64,000 bases of DNA from Blumeriella jaapii (Eukaryota; Ascomycota; Leotiomycetes; Helotiales; Drepanopezizaceae). This document shows, piece by piece, positions 48,296 to 58,879 of the stretch. The stretch spans positions 90,055-154,054 of the forward strand of contig VWND01000042.1 of assembly GCA_009599575.1 (NCBI GenBank). Reading direction: 5' to 3'. How positions within the stretch are numbered: position 1 is the first letter of the stretch; every line of letters begins with the position of its first letter. The notes under the pieces are model-generated. The model was given only the letters and a program-made list of their open reading frames with translations, searched no databases and was not told where the DNA came from. The position numbers were made by a program, and so were the translations under genes.

Positions 48296-49692
48296 ATCTC
48301 GCTGCCACCATTTCGCTGCTATCACCTCGCTGCCACCACCTCGCTGCCACCACCTCGCTGCCACCATCTCGCTGCCACCACCTCGCTGCCACCACCTCGC
48401 TGCCACCACCTCGCTGCCATCACCTCGTCGCCACCACCACTATTATTATTACCACTACTACCACTATTACCATTATTACCACTATTATCACTACTATCAC
48501 TACCATTATTACTATTATCACTACTACCACCACCATCTCGCTGCTACCATTTCGCTGCCACCACCTCGCTGCCACCATTTCGCTGCCACCATTTCGCTGC
48601 CACCACCTCGCTGCCACCACTTCGCTGCCACCACCTCGTCGCTACTATTATTACTACCACTACCACCATTACCATTATTACCACCACTACCACCATCACC
48701 ACTATTATTACCATTATTACCATCACCTCGCTGCCACCACCTCGCTGCCACCACCTCGCTGCTATCACCTCGCTGCCACCATTGTAACTACCCAGCTTAT
48801 TCGGCTGTTCGGCTATTCGGATGTTCGGCTGTTCGGCTTTTCGTTATTTTTCTAGCAAAATAGTATTAGCGAAATAATAATAATAGTAATAGTAGTAGTA
48901 GTGATAATAATAGTAGTAGTGATAGTGGTGGTGATAATGGTGGTAATAGTAGTAATAGTGGTAGTGATGGTAATAGTGGTAGTAATGGTGGCGACGAAAT
49001 GATGGCAGCGAAGTGGTGGCAGCGAAGTGGTGGCAGCGAGATGGTAGCAGCGAAATAGTGGCAGCGAAATGGTGGCTGCGAGGTGGTGGCAGCGAAATGG
49101 TGGTGGTAATAGTGATAGTGGTGGTGATGATGGTAATGGTGATAGTGGTGGTAATAGTAATAGTGATGGTAGTGGTGGCGACGAAATGATGGCAGCGAGG
49201 TGGTGGCAGCGAAATAGTAGCAGCGAAGTGGTGGCAGCGAAATAATGGCAGCGAGGTGGTGGCAGCGAAATGGTGGCAGCGAAATAATAATAATAGTAGT
49301 GATAATAGTAGTAATGGTAGTGATAGTAGTAGTAATGGTAGTAATAATAGTAATAGTGGTAGTAGTGGTAATAATAATAGTGGTGGTGGCGACGAAGTAG
49401 TGGCAGCGAGATGGTGGCAGCGAGATAATAGCAGCGAGATGGTGGCAGCGAGGTGGTAGTAGTAGTAGTAATAATAGTAATAGTGGTAGTAATAGTAGTG
49501 GTGATGGTGGTAATAGTGGTAATGGTAATAGTAGTAGTAATAATAATAGTGATGATGGCAGCGAAATGGTGGCGACGAAGTGGTGGCAGCGAGGTGGTGG
49601 TAGTAATGGTGGTAATAATAGTGGTGGTGATGGTGGTGATGGTGGTGGTGATGATGGTGGTGGCGACGAAGTGGTGGCGGCGAAGTGGTGTT
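48296..49692. repeat. 14-bp minisatellite in inverted orientation with trinucleotide runs
   Basis: The left arm (48296-48780) is built of CTCGCTGCCACCAC units. The right arm (about 48985-49690) carries the reverse complement GTGGTGGCAGCGAG. Both arms are interrupted by (ACY/ATT)-type trinucleotide tracts (TACTACCACTATT on the left, AATAGTAGTGGTGG on the right). The central spacer (48780-48880) has short TTCGGCTG/TTCGGATG repeats. The array gives long open frames of His/Tyr or Val/Gly runs on both strands; these are repeat artefacts. Confidence 0.9.
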
Positions 49693-49936
49693 AATAAAAG
49701 CGTTGATAAAGTATAATAACAAATTCGTATAAGATTTGTATTTTTCTCGAAGCTTTGAATTTTTATACAACCTATCGTATCTATTAATCTTTAATAACAC
49801 TAAAATTAATTTTTAATTAATCGCGTATTAACTCTGATTATACTCGGAGTTAATTTTACGCCAAGTGTTAACTCGGATTTAACTCGGTGTTAAATCGGTT
49901 GTAATCCCACCCATAGGCGCCCCTAAGTAGTCAATA

Positions 49937-50109
49937 TGTCAAAAATGCGAACGAGCAAAAGGTTCGTAGATAAATTGCATTAACTACGAAGTTCTAAATT
50001 AGAAGTGTCGCGAAGTCTAAGATATAATATGTGCGGGCTCCGATATCACGTGACAACAACGTGATCTTCGGACCACGTGACCAACGAACTGACGTCTCAT
50101 CCCTTTATA
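49937..50109 (-). repeat. 5' LTR of element 3
   Basis: 173 bp, equal in length to the LTR at 42056. Differences are mostly C-to-T or G-to-A (TGTCAAAAATGCG against TGTCAGGGATGCG). Confidence 0.88.
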
Positions 50110-50114
50110 TTCGG

Positions 50115-53100
50115 ATAATAAAAACGATTAAAATAGCTTTTATAATAATTACTTTTTTTAAAATACGCGAAGCGATTAATTTCGCTAAGCTATCGTAAAA
50201 ATAATAGCTGCCCAATGGCAATTTTTTCGTGCTAACGATCAAAATTAGCGAAATATTAATTATAATAACGATTATCAGAAAAAAAAAAAAAAACCAACGC
50301 GGAAATTAAAATCGCGGCTATTAAAATGATAAAAGTAATTATTAAAACAGACCCCGTGGCCCTAAGTATAAGTTTTGTAATAATAAAAAAATTTACTGCG
50401 AAAAATTTTATATTCGCTTTGAATGCAAAATATTTAATTTTTGTATAAATAATAATATTTGTTATATTAACAAATACGGAGCGATTTGCCTCGGACCGAC
50501 GGAAGCAGAAATGGGCCTTTTTAACAAAGCCGAAAATTAAAGCTGATTAAATATCATTCGCTTAAAAATGAAAAATACGGAATAGAACGATTATTTAAAA
50601 AACAAAAAAGATATAAAAACGATTTTTATTAATAAAAAAGAAAATATTTCAAAAAGCGTATTAATTAAAAAAAAAACTCCTACCCTAAGCGTGAGTAAAA
50701 TTCAAGTGTATAAATAAAAAATAAATATATATATTGCCAATGCAATTATCGCATTTGCAAATATTATAACTATATAATTAAGCCAGCGAATTATAAGAAA
50801 GCAAAGTGCTTCTGTTTTATTCGCTAAACCAATTAATGTAAAAAAAAACGTTAGAATCGAAAGAAAAAAAGATTTTAAAATTCGAAAAAAAACCGATGAA
50901 ACCATCAGAAAAACGCTTACAATAAAAGAAATTAACGACGATATAAAAAATATCGACACCGATATTCCGGTTTAAATTATTTAGAAAATACCAGTTTTTA
51001 AACGCCTATTACTAATGCGAAGCGAAAAATAAATCGACAAATATATTAGCTTCGAAGCCGTCGACGAAGCTATTAAAAGAATTATAAAATAAAAGATTAA
51101 ATTAAAATTCAGCGATTTATTTAGCATAAAAAAAAAATTCGACAAAATTATTAATAAACAAATCCTTGTATTAAAAAAAAACAAAAAAGTTAAAATCATT
51201 TGAAAAAAAAAAACGATTTTGAATTGGAAAAAAATTAAAAAAAAATTTATAATACCGCAGTTAATTTAACCGATAGAAAAAAATCTTCGAAAAAAATTAG
51301 CTTTTTGGCTTTCGTTATAAAAATTCAGAAATCAAAACGACGAAACTGCTTTTACACGGCTATAAAAGCGTCAAAAATAAAAATAATGCTTGAGAAAAGT
51401 ACGACCGCTCTCGCTTTATTCGATAATAGAGCCGAAATTAATTATATAAATCAGAAAACGGCCGAAGCTAATAATATTTCGATTATTACCGATAAGCGAA
51501 TAATTTATATTACCGTTAATAAAAATACGATTAAATTTAATAAAATTATACGAAATATAAAAGTCGATGTTAAAAGTATTATTACTTATAAAAACTTTTT
51601 GATAATAAAAAAATGCTTTTATTTTATTGTTTTTAAAATGCTTTGGATTTTAAAAAATTTCGTCAGTTTTAAATATATCGAGAACGAACAAATAAAAGCT
51701 TTTTTTTGGAACTGAAACCGATTTTTTTAAAAATAAATCACCGTCGTCGGCGATAAAGTTTTTTTAATCGACGTTTTATCGGAAAACGAATAGCCGGCTT
51801 TGGTTTTAGAATAGACGCTGGGCTATAACAAAACCTGGAAAATACCCGGCTAAAAGCATTTACGTCGTTAATCGAAATAGCACCGCGAATGAAATTGGCT
51901 AATATTAATATTTTTGGCTATTAATTCGGGAATAAAAGTTTCGAAGATTTCGTTTTCGTATTAAACAAATTCGATTTATATATTTTACTTTTTTGTATTA
52001 ATATTAGCATTTTTTATAAGCGCAAAGCTGATAAAATACGATCTGTAAATTTTGGCGAATCCGGTGGAAATATTTTCGGAAAAATAAACGATTGATTCGA
52101 AAAAAATAAAATAACAAAACTATTTTAATTAATTATTAGCGAATTCGAAGAATTTATCACCGGCCGATTTTCCAGCTTATTATTTGATAGCCGATTTACA
52201 AAAAAACGATTTAATAATTTAGCAATCGGAATTTAATTTTTGCCGAAAAAAAAAAAGGTTTTGTACGAAGTTTTACGCAATCGAGAAAAAGCTATAGCTT
52301 TCGATTTTATCGAAATGGGCCAATTCAGTTTTAACGTTACGCTTTATATCGATATTAAAACCGTATTTTACGAAACTTGGCAAAAAAAAACTTTTTCAAT
52401 TTTCAAAGCTTTTTAAAATAAAATAGTCGAAATGCTGAAAAAACGAATTAAGCAAAAGATTTTCGAATTCTGCTACGGCTTATATAAAAACAAATAGTTT
52501 ATCGTTGCGAAAAAAAAAAAAAGCATTTATAAACTTATTATCGCAGTCGTCGAAATAAACAGAATAACGATACGAAACGCTAATATGCCATTTAACGTCG
52601 ATTAATTTTCAAACGAATTTACAAAATTAACGATCGTTTTCTTTTTCGACCTGTTTTTCGGCTACGACTATTTAATGCTCAATCTACGATTTCGAAATAT
52701 AATAGCAATTCAAACGCCAATCGGTTTGCTGCGTATAACCAAAGTATTTATGAAAACTATTAATTCAGTCGCTTAATTCGTAAAAGTCGTATACAAGATT
52801 TTTATAATTTGCATTTCTGATATTGCTTTTTTTTACGTTGACGACGTCGGAATAAAAAGTTCCAGATTATATTATAATAATAAAAAGATTTTTTTAAAAT
52901 TCGACGTTATATAATAAAATATATTTAAAATATCGATAAAATTATAATTTGCTTCGAAAAAGCCAAGGCTATTATTAGCCTTCGATTAAAATTTTGCATA
53001 TTCGAAATGAATATCGTTGGCTATATAACTAATAGCGCTGGCCGTTATTTTTAACGAAAGAAAATTAAAAAGATTTGCGAATAGAAAAGATATAAGGATA

Positions 53101-55320
53101 TTACCGAAACCAAAGCTTTTATTGGCGTTATAATTTATTATCGCAATTAAATTAAAAACTTTTCTTAAAAAGCTGTATTTATTTACGCCACGATAAAAAA
53201 AAAAATCGATTTCGTTTGGGAAGAAAAACAGAGCAAAACTATAAAAGTTTTTAAAAACGATTTTTTATCGGCCTTATCGCTTATGCGGATCGATTATAGC
53301 CCAGACGCAAAAAAAAATCATTTTAATTATCGACGCCAGTATTTTCGGTTAGGAAATTATATTGCAACAAATCGACGAAAACAAAAAACGGCATTTTTTA
53401 CGATTCGAAAGCGGCTTATGGTTTTCCGCGAAAGCACGCTACGATATTATTAAACGAAAATACCGCGGCGCTTTTAAAACAATAAAAAAAATAAAAAGCG
53501 AATTGTACGGCGTATATTTTATTTTGAAAACGGACGCAAAAATTTTTATCGATTAATTAAATAAAAAAGCTAATAACTTATCGGAAACGCTTATTATTAA
53601 TTAAATAGCTTAAATACGACTTATGGATTTCGAAGTCAAATATATCAAGAAAATAATTAATATAACGGCAAACGGCTTTTTCAAACGAAAACGCTTTTAT
53701 CCGTTTGATTTCGCTAAATAAAGCGAATAAAATATTAACGAGTAAATTACTAACGAAATCGGCTGTTTCGTTATCTGCGCTTTGGGTTTTACAAAACCGA
53801 AACTATTCGCGTTATTATTTTAGCTGATATCGCGAATGAAAAACACTAATTTTCGGGCCGAAAAAGCATTCGCGTTATTATTTCGGCTGATACCGCGAAT
53901 GAATTTAATCGAAAACGATCGAGATAAATCGACTAACGACGAAAATAAATTTTTGATCGATAATTATAAAACCGAGGATTTTTATTTAATCGCATATTAT
54001 TTAATTATTTTAATTAAACTATTTAACGTACTAAATTATTAATTTAAATTATTTAAAAATTAAATTTTCGATTATATTTTAGCCGACAAAAAACTATATA
54101 AAATAAAAAATAATATATATTAAAAACGCTTAATAATAAATAATAAAGCCGATAAGTTTTAAATTATAAAAGAAATCTACGAAGAAATGTTTTATAAAAG
54201 AGTTGAAGCCATTTATTACCGAATCAAAAACGATTTCTAATAGAAAGGATATTTCGAAAATTGCAAAGCTTTCGTTAAAAGCTGTATTTTTTATTAAAAA
54301 CGAAAGTTTGGCCGAAAAAAAAACTTATTATATTCGATATAGTTTTTTAAAATCTGAAAAAAAATTAATTTCGATATTATACGCGTATCGATTATCGACC
54401 GCGGTTATATATGCTTCGTGCTCGCTATTAACGATTTATTTAAATGGTTTGAAAAAAGACTTTTCCGAAACGTTATTTTCGAAGCTATAGCGATCTTTTT
54501 TTAAAAAAATATTATATATCGATACGATTTGTTTAAAAAGTTAAACGTCGATAATAAATCCGAAAACAAAAGCGTTGTCGAAACTTTTACAAAAAAGTAC
54601 GGCATTCAGCGTATTTAAATTTTAGCCTATAATTCGAAAAGCAACGGATTCGTTAAACGAGGCTATAAAAATATTTTTAACGGCTTTTTAAAAGTTATTC
54701 GAAAGGATTATAAGCGTTGGTTACGGAAATTCTCGAAAATGCTTTTTGCTATGCGTATATATATACACGCTTTTATTAAAATGATTTTATTTTTTATTTA
54801 ATACGGCAGAAACGCTCGACTGCCTTTGGAAACAAAATAGCTTATGTAAAAGTTTTATAACGTAATTAAAATGAAAACGAAAACAGATTTGCTAGTAATA
54901 AAATTTAAATAATTAAATTACCGCGATATAAATATAAAAAAAATAATTTTAAAAAAAAAAGATATAGAAAAGCAGCTAAAAAAATCTGGGATAAAACCAA
55001 AATTCTAAAAAAAACGCTAATTAAAAAAAGAAATTTAGTTTTAGTTTACGACGTTTAGCGCGCTATTAATAAATCGGCCGATATTAAACTTAATTATAAA
55101 TGGCTCGGATTTTACGAAATATACGAAATCGAGTTAAATAAAAACTATTATAAGTTTATCGAATTCGATAAAATAAAACTAAAAGGAACGTTCGCCGCCA
55201 ACCGATTAAAACGATTTTACAGAAAAAACCAGCAAATTTACTTTTTAAATTTTAAATTAAACAGCGATTTCGATTTTAGCGATTTTGACGACGATTCCGA
55301 TTAGAACGATTATATTTTTT
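50115..55320 (+). mobile_element. Element 4, gypsy-type retrotransposon (3' part)
   Basis: Continuation of the element begun at 40180, after removal of element 3 with its TTCGG duplication. A gag tail lies near 50430-50540 (GPTEAEMGLFNKAEN is legible). The protease is near 51420 (TALALFDNRAEINYINQKTAEANN, with the DSG-type triad altered to DNR). The RT is at about 52490-53000 (FFDLFFGYDYLMLNL, YVDDVGIKS near 52850 with both Asp kept). RNase H is at 53362-53556 (FESGLWFSAKARYDIIKRKYRGAF). Integrase is at about 54500-54900 (SNGFVKRGYKN). The C-terminal end is near 55150-55310 (KLKGTFAANRLKRFYRKN, then an acidic tail). No chromodomain or 3' LTR recognised. Confidence 0.8.
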
Positions 55321-57028
55321 TAAAAAAAAAAACTTTTGAAAAGGTTTGGAAACAACCGAACGATAATTCCGCTGTTAAAAGCATAATTTAAATCGTGATT
55401 TCATTTATGACCGAAAAGAAAAAAAATGCTTACAAGATTATTTACTAATTGTTTTATTGTTTTTATTATTTATTGTTTTTTTTTATTTTATTATTTTTGT
55501 TTTGCTTGCTTATATATAATTTAATTATTTTGTTTTATATATATTATTTATTTTTGAGATTTTTTTTTATGTTATTTGAAACATTTATTATACTTTTTTT
55601 TGTTTGATTGTACTTTTGTTTATCAGAACAAAAACTTTATATTTATTTAAGCCGCATATTTAATATATTTATATTATTTATATATTTTACGAAAACTATT
55701 TTTTATGCATTTTATTATTTGCTACTTTCTGTATTATTTACTTTTTTCGCTGTTCTGAACGGATGCTTGCCTAAACAATTATAATTTATTAAAAAAATAG
55801 CATGCGGATTTTCGTAACTTTTGGATACAAATATCTTATAATCTTCGTACTTTTTCTTAATTACTTTTTAATAAATATAATACATTTTTTTAATTAACAA
55901 ACCTATCGATATTATATCGTTTTTCAAATAAAGCGTTGCTAAATTTAGCAAACTTATTTTTAATTTACTTTGGAACGGAATTATTATACGCAATTTTTCC
56001 GAATTTAAGCAAGCATATAATATCGCCATCCCAAATCAACAAACAGCTTTCGTAAAAATATTTATAAAACAATTCGATATAATAACTGAAAACGTTAACG
56101 AATTTTTATTCGATTACGAAAGCTTTGTTAAAATTAAATTTGTTCGCAAAAGTTTTGATTACGATAAATTTCTGCTAAATTACGATAACGCTTCAAAAAC
56201 TTTCGCCGGAGCAAAAAAAGCTCGAAATAATAAAAAAAAAATGACAGACCGAATATTACGCTTTTTATTAAATCAACGAGAAAAAAATATTTAAAAATAC
56301 GTTTTTAATAAAATTATCGGTATTATTTTATTTCGGTATTTCGCTCGCTTTTTCGAAATTATTATTTTTACAAAAAAAAAAGTCTGGATATTAAACGCTT
56401 ATATTTTTAAAACGCAAACTTTAAAAGCTAATAATTCAAAAGCCCGTAGGTTTACAAACCTTTTTATAGCTGTTTGTAAACTGATCGACGACGTTATGCA
56501 ATCGCTAAAAAAAGTTTTAATCGGCTGCGAAACCCTAAATCTAACCTTTTTTTAAAGCAAAGGATTAAGCGTCGTCAAATGCGGCATTTTTATACCGAAA
56601 GAAAAAAACGACGCTATTTCGATATTTTAAATCTACGACGACGAAAAAAAAACGAAAAAAGCTAATATTATTTTCGTTTAATTCGAAAAAAAACATACGC
56701 GGTAGCAATTAATATTTTCAAAGCAGCTAAAACAATTCGACGATTTTCATTTTTAATTATCGAAAACGAATCCAAAAACGAAATTAAAAGCGTGACAGCA
56801 GATAATCGCTTATTCGAATATAAAAAATTTATTATATTTATAAAAACGATTTCGAAAAAAATAAAAATAAAAAATGTAAAAAAGCGCGCCGATATTTCCG
56901 AAACTTTTTTTGTTCGGAAAAAAAAACTATTCGCGTCGCCAGCAAAAAAGGCACCGCGAATAAAAACAGCCGGAAATCGACGCCGGGCTATAGCTTTTAA
57001 GTTAATTAATAAAAAACGCGACGATTCT
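55321..57028 (+). pseudogene. Decayed coding stretch of unknown origin
   Basis: The interval 55440-55900 is very AT-rich without structure. From 55932 one plus-strand frame stays open for about 120 codons without an ATG (LIFNLLWNGIIIRNFSEF..., NEFLFDYESFVKIKFVRKSF). It continues in the same frame to about 56800, interrupted only by RIP-type TAA/TAG/TGA codons (KKVWILNAYIFKTQTLKA.., VCKLIDDVMQSLKKVLIGC). An 82-codon open piece in another frame follows (56792-57040), with a basic stretch FASPAKKAPRIKTAGNRRR. I do not recognise the family and see no RT, integrase or transposase motif. It lies between the end of element 4 and copy B. Confidence 0.45.
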
Positions 57029-57441
57029 TGTAAGGATTGAAAAGCAGGGAAACACTAGTTCAGACAATAGAGCTTAGATAAGATTGGGTTGATAGTCAAA
57101 CTGATTTCTACCTTCTACATTTCTAGTAGAAAGCGTATATAAATACAAAAGGAGAGGTGAAGCTTTCGAGAAGAGTATTTCCTAAGAAACCAAACGAACC
57201 TTATTTAGTATGTTTTTCCAGCCCTTATCTCGATCTTTTTTTATCCTTTTTAATATAACCTTAATAATTGGTTTTTTAACAATTACTTTTATAAAATGTT
57301 TTACTTAAATATTATCTTCAGCTTTTATAATATTATCCGGCCTTTACGGCCTATCCGTAGCGAATATTATTCGAAAATTGGTAAAAAGCAAAAGATTTTA
57401 GCGAATTATTTGATTTATATACGTAATATTGATTTTTAATA
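57029..57441 (-). repeat. 3' LTR of copy B
   Basis: 413 bp. Plus-strand start TGTAAGGATTG, end TTTTTAATA, the reverse complement of the A-type LTR. The first 200 bp (57029-57230) are less mutated than the rest and keep normal composition, including TACAAAAGGAGAGG. Confidence 0.88.
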
Positions 57442-57453
57442 TTATCCCCTTTT

Positions 57454-58368
57454 TTAAGCCTTTGGTTCCCAAAAGCGATTGATTTTTTTATGCGTATGCT
57501 TCCGTGTATAACGTGCGTTACGCCTTCGAAATAACGTGCGGTTTCGTTCGCTTTTGGTCGTAAATTATAATTGTTTCTTTCGCTTTCGGTCGTGAATTAT
57601 AATTATTCTGCTGTTCTGTTTTTTTTGTTTTCGGTAGCGTTCGCATTTTCGTTGAAAAAGCCTTTTTTCTTAAAATAGCCGCCATCTTCCTGCTTAATTT
57701 TTTTTTTCTTTTTTATTTTTATTTTTTTATCAGCTTTTTTTTATTTTAATCAACTGCTTTTCGCCGCGTTCGCCGCGAATTCTCAAAATGCTTTTGATTT
57801 CTATCTGCTTTCGGTGCGCCCGCCTAATCTTACGCAAAAATATTACAGCGGCCTTTTTGCTCTTTTGCGTTTTCGAGCTTTTTAGCGTAAAATGCAACCG
57901 CTGCAAAGTTTCGCATATTTAATATTTTCCTGTAAGTTTTTTAAATTTTTATTCGGATTCGTTTTTAATTAGCTATAAATTCCTGTCGCACGCGCTATCG
58001 AGGCGCAAATTTTTTTCGCGGGCTTTAACGATTTTATAAATCGTTTCGATGCTATTACCGCCGCTGCCGCTTTTTTTCTTTTTGCTGCCGAAGCTAAAGC
58101 TTTTGCTAAAACCTTTGTCGATTTTATTATTTACGACGTTTATATAAATCGTTTAAAAAAAAGTAACGCTTCGGCTTTTATAATAATCGAAAATCGTACG
58201 AATCGCGCCGCGGCTCGAATTGCCGCTGCCGCTGCTGCTGCTGCGTCCGTTTTTGCCGATTTGGCGGCTGCTGCTGTTTTAAAAGCTTTGGCTGCGCCGG
58301 CCCTTTTATTTAACGACGCTAATATAAAACGTATTTTTCGACGTTTCGAAAACGTCGCTCGGATCCAT
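57454..58368 (-). pseudogene. Extra (third) reading frame of copy B between chromodomain and 3' LTR
   Basis: Function unknown. On the minus strand an ATG at 58368 (MDPSDVFETSKNTF) opens a 305-codon frame that stays in one register until TAA at 57456, immediately before the polypurine tract. Eleven internal stops occur, all explainable as RIP of Gln, Arg or Trp codons; no frameshift is needed. The product would be Ser/Gly- and Lys/Arg-rich (GRSSSSGSGNSSRGA, GSKKKKSGSGGNSIE), then charged and helical (KIVKAREKNLRLDSACDRNL; TLKSSKTQKSKKAAVIFLRK), ending NRFWEPKA. Known gypsy chromoviruses normally have nothing but UTR here. The in-register plus strand is also largely open, giving Ala/Phe-rich sequence, but has no ATG, so I favour the element sense strand. 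Confidence 0.5.
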
Positions 58369-58689
58369 TTTGACCAGTTAAATCAAATTCTAAATTCCTA
58401 CGAAAATATCGTAATTGCAATTTAAAATTCGATTACGGCTATCGTAAAAGCTTTGATTAAAATAAATCGAATATTTTGCGAATTCGTTTAATATTAATTT
58501 TTTTTAGCTTGCCGCTGCTTTTGAATTTAAAAAAAATAGCGATAACGATAAGAAAAAAAATAACGATAAAAATAAATTAGCTTAACGGCGGTTCTAAGGT
58601 TTTTTAAATATTTTTGTTTTTTTTTTTTTGCTTTTACGGGCGCGCATTCGTTATTATTCCGTTGCTATTATTTATCGTATTTTTCAAAT

Positions 58690-58830
58690 ATTTTTTTATA
58701 ATTTTTTTTGCGTTTGTAAAATGGTTTTCTGGCTTTTACGAATCTTCGCTTAGTAAATAACTTTTTTATCGCATTAAATAATATCGGCTTTTTTCTGTAT
58801 TTTTATAAGCTTGTATTAATTTAACCTCGT
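58690..58830 (-). pseudogene. Chromodomain relic of copy B
   Basis: Minus-strand translation reads YKNTEKSRYYLMR-stop-KSYLLSEDS-stop-KPENHFTNAK, which matches the chromodomain pattern YLVKWKGY..SE.TWEP..NL.NA, with the two Trp codons turned into stops. In chromoviruses this C-terminal module directs integration to marked chromatin. Confidence 0.75.
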
Positions 58831-58879
58831 ATTTTTCGGATTTTTAAAATTTTATTATATTATTTTTCGGCTCGGTGTC

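Larger units (their letters stand above)
42056..50109 (-). mobile_element. Element 3, Ty3/gypsy LTR retrotransposon nested in element 4
   Basis: Decayed element of 8054 bp in minus orientation. Two 173-bp LTRs (42056-42228 and 49937-50109) start TGTCARRRATGCGAACGAGC. The target duplication is CTCGG (42051-42055) on the left and TTCGG (50110-50114) on the right, one C-to-T change apart. A purine-rich tract on the minus strand (about 42229-42260) lies next to the 3' LTR. Order on the minus strand: 5' LTR, repeat-filled leader, gag, zinc knuckle, RT, RNase H, integrase, 3' LTR. Confidence 0.9.

Noticed and set aside
48844..49800. 318-codon minus-strand open frame rich in His/Tyr runs
   Set aside because: It is read entirely from minisatellite and trinucleotide repeats; frames on both strands are open for the same reason and the residues change with the 14-bp period.
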